A stretch of DNA of 64,000 nt from Corella eumyota (taxonomy: Eukaryota > Chordata > Ascidiacea > Phlebobranchia > Corellidae). The notes under the pieces were generated by a model. The model searched no databases and was not told the origin of the DNA. It saw only the letters and a program-made list of their open reading frames with translations. Within the stretch, counting starts at the first letter, position 1. Each line of letters starts with the position of its first letter. Positions 36,433-50,500 of the stretch are shown here, one piece after another. The stretch lies in assembly GCA_963082875.1 (NCBI GenBank), contig OY720098.1, positions 19,530,001 through 19,594,000 of the forward strand, given 5' to 3'. A program made the position numbers and the translations under genes.

Positions 36433-38567
36433 CAAATCTTTAAATGTTTTCCAAAAAAAAGCATAAAAAGGTACTTGAAAAATTAACACAAACGTTTATT
36501 AACTTTTCTATACTTGCCAGTAAAATTAACATGAGCGCTTATGGTAACTTATTTGTGAGAAATAATTCTTGTGGTTTATACTTAAAGTACGTTCTCACAA
36601 GCTTTTAATATCAAAATCTATTTTTTTAAATATTTTAAAATTTTACAAAGAAAAATATTTTAATTGGTAATGCTTAAGTCTATTACAATAGCAGAGGTAC
36701 TTAAGCCTTTGTACATTTATAATTGCATTGTTTTTTTCAAAAAGTGGACAACATCACACATTGTGTGGGTATAAATATGACATGCACTAATAACTATACT
36801 TTAACGACATTATTTTGCTTACGTTTAGTTTAAACTTGTTTTATGAAGCCGCTACGCCCTACTTAAAATTTTTAAGTCACGTGTTCAGTCAAAGGTCAAA
36901 CATTAAGTCACGTGTGTAATTAAAGATTTCGTCACGTGTTTAAAGAAAAAAATATTTTTCAGAAAATTTTTAAAAAATTTAAAATTTGGAAAAAATCGCG
37001 TTTTTTGCAAGTAATAATGTTTGTAAACAAATGATATTAGTTTATAAATATTTGATCAAACAATCTTAGCTTTCTCGTTAAATGACGTAGTAGAATAAGA
37101 TATGACGTCATTTGGACCAAAATAATCTAAATATTTGCTTTGGAAGGGCGTTACCAATCTATTTAGGTTTAAAAATTTAAAGTTTAAAATTCCGCCTTAA
37201 ATCTCTAAATTTGTGTGATCCTTCTGTCAAATCTTAAGGAAAAAAGATCCTAATTCCTTTTAAATGCAATTTTATTAGATTATCTTTTACTTATGATATG
37301 ACTGGGTTGTTATCGGCATATACTATGTATTACTCATAATAAAATATGAAAGATCACGTGGTATAGATCTTTCTAATTATTCGGTAAAATTAGTTGATAA
37401 TTAGAATAATTTAAGGGTGTGTTAGGATAAGAACTACAATTTGCATACTATATAGTTAATTAAAATATGCACGTGAATACAATTCGATTATTAAAGATGA
37501 ATAAGTTTTAAAAATTTTATTTTATAATTTGGTTTGTAAATGTGTTAGTATTTAACGCTTTGATTTAAAATTTTAACTGTTTTATTTAAAGTTTAGTTCA
37601 AAAACTTTTTGAAATTTGTTTAAATTTTGACTAGAATTTAAAAAAAATTGTAACTGATGTTTTAACAAATTTAACAAATTTATTTGAATTTGGACTAGAA
37701 TTAATTTGGGTTACTTTAATTTTAAGCAAATTATGTAAACAAGTTAATAGCTCGCCCGATTTTAAATGTTGTATAATAAGGTCTAGCTCTTATTTGATAT
37801 TTGCCCGTGATAATTTACCTGCGCACCGCAAGTTGCAGTTTTTTTTATTTTTCAGGTCTTTAAATTGGGCATACATATTTATATCGTTCATAAAGCTCCT
37901 TATATAATTATTACAAGTATTTAGTTTATGTCCGGTAGTGTGATAAACAGGTCATGTCGTGGACTACGAGTCGAAAGGTGTCGGGTTCGAGCCGCACCAA
38001 AGCCGGGCTATTCGCCTTTGAACCCGGCGTTTACGGATAACTCAAACACGTCCCAATTGCACACCCTTTTCCAATAAAATTATTAAAAACCTGTCCCCTT
38101 AAGGTGATATGAAAAAAAAACGTATTTAGTTCATGTTTCACAGCGGTATTTATTATGAAATACGAATGGGGCAAAATACAAAAAAATAGCGCGCAGTAGA
38201 AAGAGTAAAATACAGCATTTAAAGAGTTATTAATGCTATGCTGAAACAGATAAAGCGATGTGGCACAAAACTTATTACAAAACGGGACGACACAACAACA
38301 TTAATTTGGCGCATAATTTAGCTATAATTGCATTTTAATTAGACTACATTTTATAGATTTTTACTAAAACACTATTCAAATTATTTCTAAATAATTAATT
38401 ATTTTTCAAAAATATGGAAATTATAATAAATAGCTTTTTGCAGCATTTCAAAGCGTTTTAAAATTCCTAAACCTGTTAGGAAAGAATTTGTTTCACTTTA
38501 ACGTGATACGCAGAATCTAATTTTACGTCATCATTTTTTTCAAAATGACGTCGCCAGTTTTTTAAAT
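36433..38567. other. Convergent intergenic interval
   Basis: Between the second GPCR and the FAS1 gene stop. It contains a complete SINE-B copy and a cluster of CACGTG and TGACGTCA sites at 36880-37110. AATAAA at about 37338 (+) and TTTATT at about 38149 (AATAAA on -) are candidate polyadenylation signals. Confidence 0.55.
37931..38120 (+). mobile_element. SINE-B copy, full length
   Basis: Best example of the family here: TCCGGTAGTGTGATAAAC head, B box GGTGTCGGGTTCGAGCC, then TTTGAACCCGGCGTTTACGG and TTGCACACCCTTTTCC. It ends in CCTTAAGGTGATATG plus an A-run. Confidence 0.87.
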
Positions 38568-41500
38568 TCAACTTCTTAATTTCAGGTTAAACTTTTTAGG
38601 TAAAAGTAGGTTGTCAATGGCGTGAATTATTCCGTTAGTTGCTTGTATGTCGCTCTCTACAACTTTAGCCCGGAGTTTATTTCGTTTTCTGCCGAGGTAA
38701 AGTCGCCTTTTTTTCGGGCAAGTGATCAGATTTGCCCCGAGCAAAGATCGATGTCGAGTTGACTTTTGCATTAATTGGTTGCTACAATAATATCCTAAAA
38801 GAAAAAAATTAAAATGTTTAGTTAATTTTTTTTGTATATATCTTTATCCTCGATGTGGGAAAGTCTCCGGCCCAGTCTCGAGTTGCCGGTTGCAGTTTGG
38901 GATATTATAGATTATAATTGCCCCATAATTATGCTGCTGATTAAGTGCTGGCTCAGCAGGAGTTTATAGCGCCTTACTCAAGGGCGCTACAGCATGAGAT
39001 CAGTGGGGATTGGACCCACGACCTCATGTGTGGTGTAGCAAGTGTTCTTACCACTACACCATGCTGCCGGTTTAATAAAATAAAATATATCACTGATATT
39101 TTCACTTTATATATTTATGCAAAGAAGGTAGACCGAGGTAGCTGAGTAAAATTAAAAAAAAATTATCTCTGTTAAATATTTTTTTCTGCTAAAATCAAGT
39201 TCTTACCTTTAATCAAATGAAATTTAATGACCCGCATCAAAAGGGGAGTGTTGCTTAGCAACTGTTTGGTCACGTGGCTAGGAAAACGCGCGAACGCGGC
39301 GTTGCTTGGCGCGAAAAACGTGAAGTCCACGATTCCATCTAACACCTAAGATAGAAAAATTATTTTGAGATTATATTTTTGAAGAAATTTTGGACTAAAA
39401 ATTATAATTTTTTGGTCTTATAATGGTCTTATAAAAGTTTGGTTATATATTTAAATAAGTTTTGGTCTAAAAATTTTAATTCAGAAATAAATTTGGCCCA
39501 GAAATTCTTACGTCGCCCTATTACTGAAATATTTTGCTTTAAATTAGGCAAAAATGGCCTTTAATAGCGTGCAAGGTTATCCTTATTCTAATCCCTTTAA
39601 GCCAAAAAGTAAACAATTAGTTAATTTAGGCACGTACTTATTTCATTTTTAACACTTCGTCAGACTGGTCTAAGTTTTAGGTCAACAAAAAAATTGGCGT
39701 TTTCTTAACTGATTCTAAATTTTTAAAAAATACAAAAAAAAAATGTGGTACAGTTTTTTTTTTACTTACACGGCTTAGTCTTGAGTTAGATATTGCTGAA
39801 AGGAGAATCGAGAAATTGCTTTTCTTTGAGTAGATTAGTGAGGATAATATGCTTCCTTCTGGTGGTGTTAAGACCTAAAAAATTTAAACAAAAGTGGTTA
39901 AAAAACTAAATATTAAAGGTTTGGGTTCGAGCCGCACCATTGTCACACTATTCGCCCTTGAGCCCGGCGTTTACGGATAGCTTAAAACACGTCATAACAG
40001 CACACCCTTACCCAATAAAAAATATATAACCTATCACCTTAAGGTGATATGAAAAAAAAAGTAAATATTTTGTGTCTACATCATTAAAAATGCCCCAAGT
40101 TTAACATTAAGTAATATAGGTGCATAAATTCTTGAAACTAAATATTAATATTTAATACATTTAAGTGTGTTATACCATAATATATGGGTTATAGTATTTA
40201 GGTATTATTACCTATTGGTAAAAATTATGGGAAATGTTATTTTTGTCAATAAACTATAACAGATAATTATATTTAATGGGTCAATTTTCAATATTTTCAA
40301 TATACTTATGGATTATATTTTTATAAAATAATTTAAATTTTTTGAAATAAAATAGCTTAAAATATAAATTACAAAATGATTTTAAATATTTTAATGTTAA
40401 AATATATTTTTCGGATAAGACAAAGGTTATTTATCAGTAAATTATTATTTTTCAGTATAATTTGCGATATTATGGATTAGTTTAATAACAGTTTGCAAGA
40501 TATTAAGTATAAAATCATATTTGTAAACCGAACTTCACTAAAATAAAAACATTCTTTAAATTTTATACTGATTCTAAAATAAGATAAATTATAACGTATC
40601 AAATATCAATATTGGTTACCATTACCTTTTTTTAAATCGTATAGTTAATAGCCTATGCAAGAGGAATGAATTTACAAAATAGGTAAAGGGCTAATATATT
40701 GATCAAAACATATAAAAATTTACCCTGTTTACAATATATATTGCTCCATTACAAGGCTTTTGCTTAGGTTGTCCCAACATCCTGGCGCATTGTAAAGTAA
40801 CTATATTCTTACGAACATATCTCTTCTTACCCTTGTTTATTGTACGAACTTTACTTGCATATCTATAACATAATATAAACAATAGTTGGTTAAAATTTTT
40901 TTTTTATATATATCTTTATCCTCGATGTGGGAAAGTCGAATGCGCGACTTAAACATAGAGTAACATCAGTTACTCCGACCTAGTTTATATTTGCCCGTGG
41001 CAGTTTGGGATATTATAGAGACTATAATTTCCCGGTAATTATGCTGCTGGTTAAGTGCTGGCTCAGCAGAAGTTCGTACCGTTTACCTTACTCAAGGGCG
41101 GTACAGCATGAGATCAGTGGGGATTGAACCCACGACCTTACGTGTGTTGTAGCAAGTGTTCTTACCACTACACTACGCTGCCGGTTAATACACCACGCCG
41201 CCGGTTGTATAAATACTCATTCGATAGTGTTTGTGTGTGTGTATATTTACAAAAAATTAAAACATTAAAGTAATCAAAGTTAACTTCGTTGTATTTTATA
41301 TAAAATCACGTACTATAAAATAATATTTGTTTATAGCTTTGTCAAATAAAAAACATCTTACATATTCTGTTGACCAAATTCCTAAAAAATTTATATTTTT
41401 TAAAGTTCAAAACACATTTTTTAAATAAAAATACTAAAATTTTACCTGCTGACTACAATGTTATTCGGGGGGTTCATGGTAGGAAGCTGGCTTCGGACCC

Positions 41501-44500
41501 GGAAGTCCCGGGTTGTAATTATCTCGGGTATAATATGAAACATTAATAAATTCCGTAACTCCTCGAGGTTCGAAACTAACCGCAACATCTCGCTCTTCGG
41601 GATTTTCTATGACGTAATAAACTGCTATTAGTGCGTCGTAATATTTTGTCAATATTCGGTTAAGTTAAAAAATTAAGGTTTTAATTGCTTAGAAATTTTA
41701 TTTTTTCATTTTACATAAAGAAATCGTAATTTTAGGTTAATTTTGTTGGATTAAGTTTTGTTTTATTCTTAAAAATTTAGATTTAGGTACTTTTTAACAA
41801 TTAAATCTTTTTTTAAGAGGACTTTTTGATATTATTTACCTTAAACGCCTTATTAGTTGGCACTATAAGAGTAAAGTTATTCCCAGTTGTAAGCGCATCT
41901 TTTGTTCCCGCTGCCTGAAACATTTCAACAATATGAGAAATATTTTTCACCGCTTTTAAGACATCCAAAATCGACATCACTGAAAAAAAATAAAACAAAA
42001 ATTTAATTTTTAAAGAAGCATTTTTAAAAACAGTATTGGAGAAAGCTTTTAAATTTTAAATAAAAATTTTATTTTTAGCTTGTAGTAGCAACAGTAGTTA
42101 GATGTAAGGGGGTAGTTGCTTTAGGAATGTATTATTAAAAGTTGTAGACTGCAATTGTTATTTTAGTAAAAATGAAATATAATTTTTAACGTAGTATTTT
42201 TAAAACATTAAAAGAAAAATACTTTCTTTTTTAAAATAAAAATCTTTTTTGTGTTATAAACCAAGAAGCTGGTAGTTAGACATTAGTTTGTAGACTAAGA
42301 GTTTGGTTACTTTAATAGTCTATTAACCTAGGGTTTTATTGTTAAATAAAAAGTTAAGTTGTTTAAATAAAATAAGATTCTTTCTGCAACTTGAGTAAAA
42401 GATTTTAAACAAAAATTGCCATAATCTTAATTTAAATATTACACATATGACTTATAAGTAAGCATGTTAAAATAATCAAAATATAACGTTTTTGTTTTTA
42501 CATTTTTGTGGTTTTATGACGTCATCGATCACGTGAATTACTCCATTAGTGGTCATGACGTCATTGATGATGACGTTAGTTCCGTTCACGATTGTGAGAT
42601 CACCTCGTGAGTCGATCGTGATTGTTTCATTTGCGATAGTTTTTACGGTTTGAACATAATCTAAAAAAAGTTAAAAATATTTTTTTTAATTTTTTAATAT
42701 TTTTTATTTAATTATTAACTTTTTTAATTTTGTGATTGGTTATATTACATGGTATATCGGCTTGGTGGTATATTAAATGGTATACCAGCATTTTTTGACT
42801 CATAAAACATGGTTTAAAACTTAAATATGATGTTTATAGTTATTTAAAAACCATTAATCATTTAACAGATTGAAAAAATGTGTTTGAAATAGCACTTAGA
42901 CAACTATGTGTTTAATTCAATTATTTAAACTCTGCACAACACAGAATATATTTTGTGGTTGTAAGTGCAAAATATTTTTATTTGAAATTGATGTTTTAAG
43001 CTTGTTTGGTTTGGATAATTTAATTAAAGATAAAGCACTTTTGTTAAGAAATTTGATATCTGTCTTATGTTAATTATATTTAGAAAAGTCTGCAAAGTAA
43101 TGTAGAATCTATAATTAGGTTGGCGTTCTAAGAAATGATATTCTCTGTGTTTGAACAATATTATTTATAAAACAATTCAGAGAAACTTTAAAATGACTAA
43201 AGAGTAATTATCAAAAGTATTTATATCCAGGTTTAAAGAAAAAATTTAGGAAATTTAATTGTTTTCAGAATAAACTTTGTATATTTATAGTTTATTAAAA
43301 CTGGGGTTAAAATATACACTAAGATAAGCAAACATGTTAGAATAACACCATGTTTATATGCATTCAACTTGTTTTTATTCAATACGTAGATAACTAGATT
43401 ATACTATCTTTACTAATACCCAATAATCATCCCTCAAAACAAACTAAATATAACGTTATACATAAGAAATGTATTTGACTGTGTTAACATGATAGACTTT
43501 TATCTATTGCAATATCAACAGGATTGAAAGGTTAGCTTAAAATTGATTGGTGATGATGGTTTAAGCCTGATAACATTGATAACTATAGACTACATTGCTA
43601 GACAGATAAATAGATCAAAACATATGGTTTAACTAAGATTTTCTGACCCATTTGTACGACTAATTTGATCTGAAAGCTGTCTAATGCTAAACAGTCCGGT
43701 CTGGCTCTGTATAAACAGGGTTATATTTATCAGTACTCGTTTAAAGTTTTCACACATAGATTAAATTTAGTGTTAAAATTCGATCAGAAAATTATTCTGA
43801 AATTTTTTTGGAGTAAATCTTTATAAACTTGGGTTAAATAATAAAAATGGTATAAGTTTAAACAAATATATTTTTTAAAACTTTAATCTATATTTGGTCA
43901 ACGTTAAGGTTTAGTGGTTAGAACAATGGGCTTCACAATATGAGGTTATTGATTCGATTCCTACTAATTCCATGTCGCAAGGCACTAAAGTAAAGCGTTG
44001 TCAACCAATTAACAAGTTAATTATTTAGCAATATACTATAGGTCGGGGGTAGCCTAAATGTAACTTTATTTAAAGGCTGTAAAATTGGCCTTTTGACATA
44101 AAGTATAAAGATATACAAATGTGCATACGAAACCTAACAAAAGAAACCAATTTTGATGTAAATTAATTCTATATTCACCTTTTGCTGCTACAGTACACAT
44201 TAAAGTTGGACTGATCAAATTCTGGGCCAACGTTTTTACGCAGTCCTCGGAATCAATATTTAAATTTGCGGCCTCAAATGCTTCGTTAGTCGGCGCAAAT
44301 AGCGTAAAATTTCCGGCCTCGAGTTGCAGGCGCTCCAACAATCCAGCGTTGGTTAAAACTAAATAGATTTAACTTGGTATTAATTGTCGGGCATTTTTGG
44401 GGTAACTAATGATAAAGATACGTGGTTTTCCATAAAAGTTGTGCTTTTTTAAGAAAAAGAATTTTGTGTAATATTTAAAGAATATATTTTGAAATCTATT

Positions 44501-47500
44501 CAATAAAAATTTTAAAAGAAAGTTAGCAAATAAATCATTTATAACTCGAAAGAATTAAGACATACTTGTATTGTTATAAAGCAATAGCCTATAGAATTTA
44601 TAATAAATCAAATTTAAAATAGTTTTAGAAGTGTATAAATAAACATATTACTTAGCAATTACTTAAAAAAAAATTACTTAAAAAATAAAAACTAAACCGG
44701 CAGCGTGGTGTAGTGGTAAGAACACTTGTTACACCACACATGATGTCTTGGTTCAATCCCCACTGATCTCATGCTGTAGCGCCCTTGAGTAAAGCGCTAT
44801 AAACGGTACGAACTCCTGTTGAGCCAGCACTTAATCAGCAGTATAATTATTGGGCAATTATAATCTATAATATTCCAAACTGCCACAGTCAACTCGAAAC
44901 TGGGTCCGAGTAACTGATGTTAGTTTATGTTTAAGTCGCGCATTCGACTTTCCCACATCGAGGATAAAGATATATCCAAAAAATAAAATTTAAATTTTTT
45001 TACCACTTATTAAAGTTGAAAATTGCGCTGGCCTAGCGATGACGTAGTCATACACGTCACCGGAAACCATACTAATGACGTCATCAATATAGTGGACAAC
45101 CGTGTTTTCCAAATCTACGTCACGCTGCGAAACTTTATGACAATTCACTGTCATGACGTCATCAAAATCGGTTGGAAAAAAATTGACGCGGACGAGATTG
45201 CCAGAAATTGCCTTTGATATAAAAATATAAAAGTTAAAAAGTTTTAAGCAAATTAGGGTAATGATGAAAAGAAAAAAAATCAGAAAAAATTACGTAATTT
45301 TCAGTATAATATGTGTTTATATAAGGTTAAAACATTTGTAACAACTGTTACCCCGACCCAGTCTCGAGTTGTCTTTAGCCGTTTGGGATATTATTAATTA
45401 TAATTGCCTCATAATTATGCTGCTGATTAAGTGTTGGCTTAGCAGAAGTTCATACAGTTTATAGCGCCTTACTTAAGGGCGCTACAGCATGAGAACAGTG
45501 GGGATTGAACCCACGACCCCATGTCGTGTAGAAAGTGTTCTTACCATGCTGCCGGTTAAACAAGAAATTAATTTAACTTCAATCTCCAAAGTAAAAATCA
45601 AGTAATTAAATATTTTCTTACCGTGAATTGTTCGTTATTCTTTATATCATCACTGAAAAGTTTTTTCTTCGGGATCACGTGATTCTCCAGAAATTCTTGA
45701 ACATTATTCCCCGGATCTGTTCCATTCGATGCCAACATAAATTCTAAAACAAAATTTAAATTGTGACGTCATTTATCACGTCATAAGCTCCATGACTATA
45801 CTTCGTATATGGTGTTATTTTAAAATCTACTTATGACGTCACATTACTATTCTTCTATAAAATTGCTCCACCTAGTTATGTAATAAACCTAATACAATTA
45901 CCGATGACGTCACTTACCGGACAGTACTACGTCATCACTTGGCATGAATATGGTCAACAACTCGAAGTCTGGCACGGAGCGAAGTGAGAAAGCATTTGTT
46001 TGTCCAAGTCTGTTCACCACTGCTGTTCCTGACGGACCTATTTCGTTGATACGGGTAAAGGGAACTAAAAAAAAGATTAAAAGTAATTTTTTGTTTATTC
46101 TAAGGACTAGTTTACGGTCTTAACGTAGGATAATATGAGTTACCCAGACCCAGTCCTAATTTGAAAGTAGCAGTTTGGGGTGTTATAAATTGAAAATGCC
46201 TGGTAATGAAACTGCTAATAAATGTTTGGCTCAGCAGGAGTTCAAACCATTTTAAGCGTTTTACTCAAGAGTGCTATACAGAATTAAAGCAGTTGGGATC
46301 AAACGCAGGACCCCGCGCAGTATAGCCAAGTGCTCTAACCACTACACCACACTGCCAGTAAAGTTGATGTTAAATCCAAATTTCAAGGTAGTTTCTGTAG
46401 GGCGTCTTCAATTAAGTTTGTTGCAATATCTACAAGCTATTGAATCGTGATTTTAACAAAAGTTTAAAAATCTCAAAATTTCGTGTTTTAATAAATTCAC
46501 CAGTTGTGAAATGATGTAATCGTTTTAATAATTTACATCTAAATAATGCAACGTTCCAAAAAAATCAGATAAGAATGTGATGTTACCGAAACTGTTTTCA
46601 AAAGTTAAAATATTTTTAAATATATTTGTTTTAAAATGTCATTAAAATTCCTTACTTGGCTCGCAAGTTGTTCGTTCAATATTCACACGAAATCCGTTGC
46701 AGCATTTCTGCGTTGTAGTTTTCGTTGGTGCTCGTTTACCAAAACCGTATCTAAATTATAAAATAGTATTATATAGTTTGTTAATCAAAAGTGTACTTAA
46801 ATATATAAGTTTGTCTTTATTGTCAAGCTAAATTAACTTTTGAATATTAACGTAAATTATTTTTTAACTTATATATATATATATGTTTATCCTTGATGTG
46901 GGAAAGTCGAATGCGCGACTTAAACATAGAGTAACATCAGTTACTCCGACCCAGTCTCGAGTTGCCTTTAGCAGTTTTGGATATTATATAAATTATAATT
47001 GCCCGGTAGTTATGCTGCTTGTTAAGTGCTGGCTTAGCAGGAGTTCGTATCAGTAGGGATTGAACCCACGACCTTATGTGTGGTGTAGCAAGTGTTCTTA
47101 CCACTACAACACGCTGCTGGTTGCCTTTAGCATTTTGGGATATTATATAAATAATAATTGCCCGGTAATTATGCTGTTTGTGTTAAACGTTTAATATTAA
47201 TAACTTTAGATGTTGAGTTAACTTTGTTAGCATTGTTTGAAATTTCACTAACGTTTCAACGCATTTGTAAACGTCACCCTCTTCTTCGCATTTCTCCGTT
47301 GTTCTAATTCGCTCCAAGATGGCGCTACTGAGTCCATATAATCCTGGCGTCACTTTTGTACAAACATGATTTCTAAACAATAAAATCTAAATTAAACATA
47401 ATTACTAAAATTAATTTTTGAATATAACATTTTAGTTAAATGAGCAAATTATTCAGCTCAGCACTATTTTAAATAGCTTTAACTGTGTATAATTATTACT

Positions 47501-50500
47501 GCAATATATAGTTAAAAGTAATTTTAATACTTGACAAAATTTAGGTTCTATATTTAGTTTAATCTTAGCCTTATTAAGTTTGCATGCCCTACATTTCTAC
47601 ACCACTAGTTGCACTTTTAAGTAGAACCACACAACACGATACAGTTCATAGAATGCAACCTATTTAAATACCTAAGTATATGCATGTTGTTTCAACGCAT
47701 ATGTATTGTAAACATATCCCTAAGTTTGATGTGGCCAATAAAAATAGAAAGTAATTTAAGACCTGGTGTGTTATTTTAGCACAACCTTGCGTTTAACCGT
47801 TAAGTGTTACAGGTTACATTTGTGGTATTTAAATGCATAATCAAGCACGTCAAGTAGACAGTTAAAACTCGATATGCATATAATTTAATACATTTGGTTG
47901 TAAGTGTGGTGTAGTGGTAAGAACACTTGCTACACCACACATGAGGTCGTGGGTTTAATCACCACTGACCTCATGCTGTAGCGCTCTTGAGTAGAGCGTT
48001 ATAAACGGTACAAAATCCTGCTGGGCCAGCATTTAATCAGCAGTATAATTATCGGGCAATTATAATCTATACTATCCCAAACTGCAAGGCAACTCGAGAC
48101 TGGGTCGGAGTAACTAATGTTACTCTATGTTTAAGTCGCGCATTCGACTTTCCCACATCGAGAATAAAGATTTATACAAAAAAAGTACTAAAACTCGCAA
48201 TGTTATAACGTAGAATTTGATAGTTAGTGTGGTTAAACATATGTTATCGTATTAACTAAGTAATTTAAACATGTGTTTTATTGTAAACATACAGTTATTT
48301 ACACAAAAACAATTTGTAAAAATTTGAAATAAAAACTCCGTATCATTTAACTTTTAAATTCAATATAAATTTCGATATGACGCAGTACTTAGAAAGTAAT
48401 ACCAATAATATATCCATTTCTAGTGGTGTGAACCTAATACTAGTGCGGTTGTAGATTGATATAATGTATATGGGTGGCAATACATTGGTTTAAAGTGGTA
48501 CTTAAACTAAGTAATTTAAGATAACCACATTTGAAGTGTTGGTATTTTGATACAGTTTCAAAATTTGGAAATCTTCTCTGTTTTAAACCGCAAACGCTTT
48601 AAAGATGTGTTACTTTAAAGCTGAAACAATTTTTAAAATAATGTCTAGTCAACGTAAACATTGCCTATAGTTTTTAAAATTGATTTTTATGCTGTTAGGC
48701 CCAAACTTTTATATCTTGAATTGTTCTAATTTTTTGCAAGTCAATTCTGGTCAAGTGGCACTTGTGAGTGGGTACCACAATTTCTTGACACATTTGGTGT
48801 CATGTGGCATAAAGTCGGTGTCACAAAAGTAACATTAACCTCGTGTGATAACCAAATAATTCAAGGACTTTCTGTCATTACCTTTTACATTCTTTTATGT
48901 CATTATCATGGGTCAAAGGGTGGGGAATTAGTATATTAAATAACTTAACTATGCAAAATTAAGTTCTCTTGCAAAATTGCTTGTAAATGATATATAAAAG
49001 AAACTAAAATTCTATCGAAAATTGTGTATGTGTCGATAAATTTTGTTGTGCTTATTTGTCTATTTATTTATGCAAAATATTAAATTAAATGGTTTCGAAG
49101 CAGTTTTAAAAAAAATTTCGAAGCAGTTTTAAAATGCTTTTGGTTATGGTTATATTGTATTTGTATTAAGTAATCAGACACCGTTTAAAACTGTAACAAC
49201 TTGTAAAACCTTATCAGTAAAATCTCGAAACAAAAGAAGTTTGCAAATTTTTTGTGTAAACAAAAACTTCACCAATGCCGAAATCTGATACGCTTTCAAA
49301 CGCTTGTTTTTAATAATAAAAATAACAAACTACATCGCTAATCCTACGCTTAATCGGACAAAACAAACAAAAGACGGTAAAAAATGTCTCGGGTCGTTAT
49401 AGTTCAATTATTTTTTGGTACAGTTTCTAGTTTATGAAAACGTTAAAGTTAGTAACAAATATTTGGTTAAATCGGCTAAGCTTTGTTTAGGTGGACTTAC
49501 CATTATAATAGACCGGCAGCGTGATGTAGTGGTAAGATCACTTGCTACACCACACATGAGGTCGTGGGTTCAATCCCCACTGATATCATGCTGTAGCGCC
49601 TTTGAGTATGGCAATATAAACGGTATAAACTCCTGCAGAGCCTGCACTTAATCAGCAGCTTAATTATCGGGCAATTACAATCTATAATATCCCAAACTGC
49701 CACAGGCAACTCAAGACTGGTTTAGGGTAACAGTTGTTACTCTACGTTTAAGTCGCGCATTTAACCTTCCCACATCGAGGATAAAAATATATACAAAAAA
49801 TTAGCCCGCTTTATGTTCAAAAATTTGAATCTTGTAATATGGTCGCAACTTTCAACTAATATTTGCCAGCGATAATTTACCCACACACCACAAACGGCAG
49901 TTTTTTTGAATTTGCAGGCCTATAAATTGAACATAAATATACAATACTTTATTATGAATGTTTTATATATTTTGCAAGTTTTTGTTTATAAAAAATATTG
50001 TAAAAAAATACTTTTAAATAAAATCAAAATTGTGTCAAAATCCGATCATTTAAAATATCTTTTGAACCTTTATTAGTAAAAAATGCAGAAAAAAATTGGT
50101 ACTAAAAACAAAAAAAACGAAATGCATCAATTACTCTACGTTTCACTGACCCTAAATACCGCAAAGTCAACCTCTTTCCGGTTGGCTAACTTCTGACCGC
50201 CTTTCATGCTATTTAAACCCGCTAAGCCACGTGCCCGATTGACCGGGTCGAATTAACCGGGACGGGATTAACAAGGTACGAAGCCGACTGGTCAGGCTAA
50301 TTATCCGGTAAAGTAAATCAGGCATAACATTTTCTGTCTACCTTTTAATGCATGTATCAGTGGTCTTATACCACACAAAGCGTAAAAGTCATGATTTCTG
50401 AGGTAGATTTGATGAGTTAAGTCATTAGTTGTCAGTTATATAAACATTACGTAATTTTTTCGCTAGCGCAAACTTAAAACATACGATACTACATTATATT

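Noticed and set aside
36118-36489. 123-codon minus-strand frame
   Set aside because: Antisense shadow of the long GPCR tail exon; hydrophobic content arises from complementing Asn/Arg/His codons.
41461-41652. Minus-strand frame reading PEERDVAVSFEPRG as coding
   Set aside because: The FAS1 homology (KIPKSEMLRL, LRNLLMFHIIPE) is in another frame of the same exon starting at 41606, with a proper AG acceptor and phase.
45023-45217. 64-codon plus-strand frame
   Set aside because: Antisense of FAS1 gene exon 6, whose minus-strand reading is clearly a FAS1 domain.
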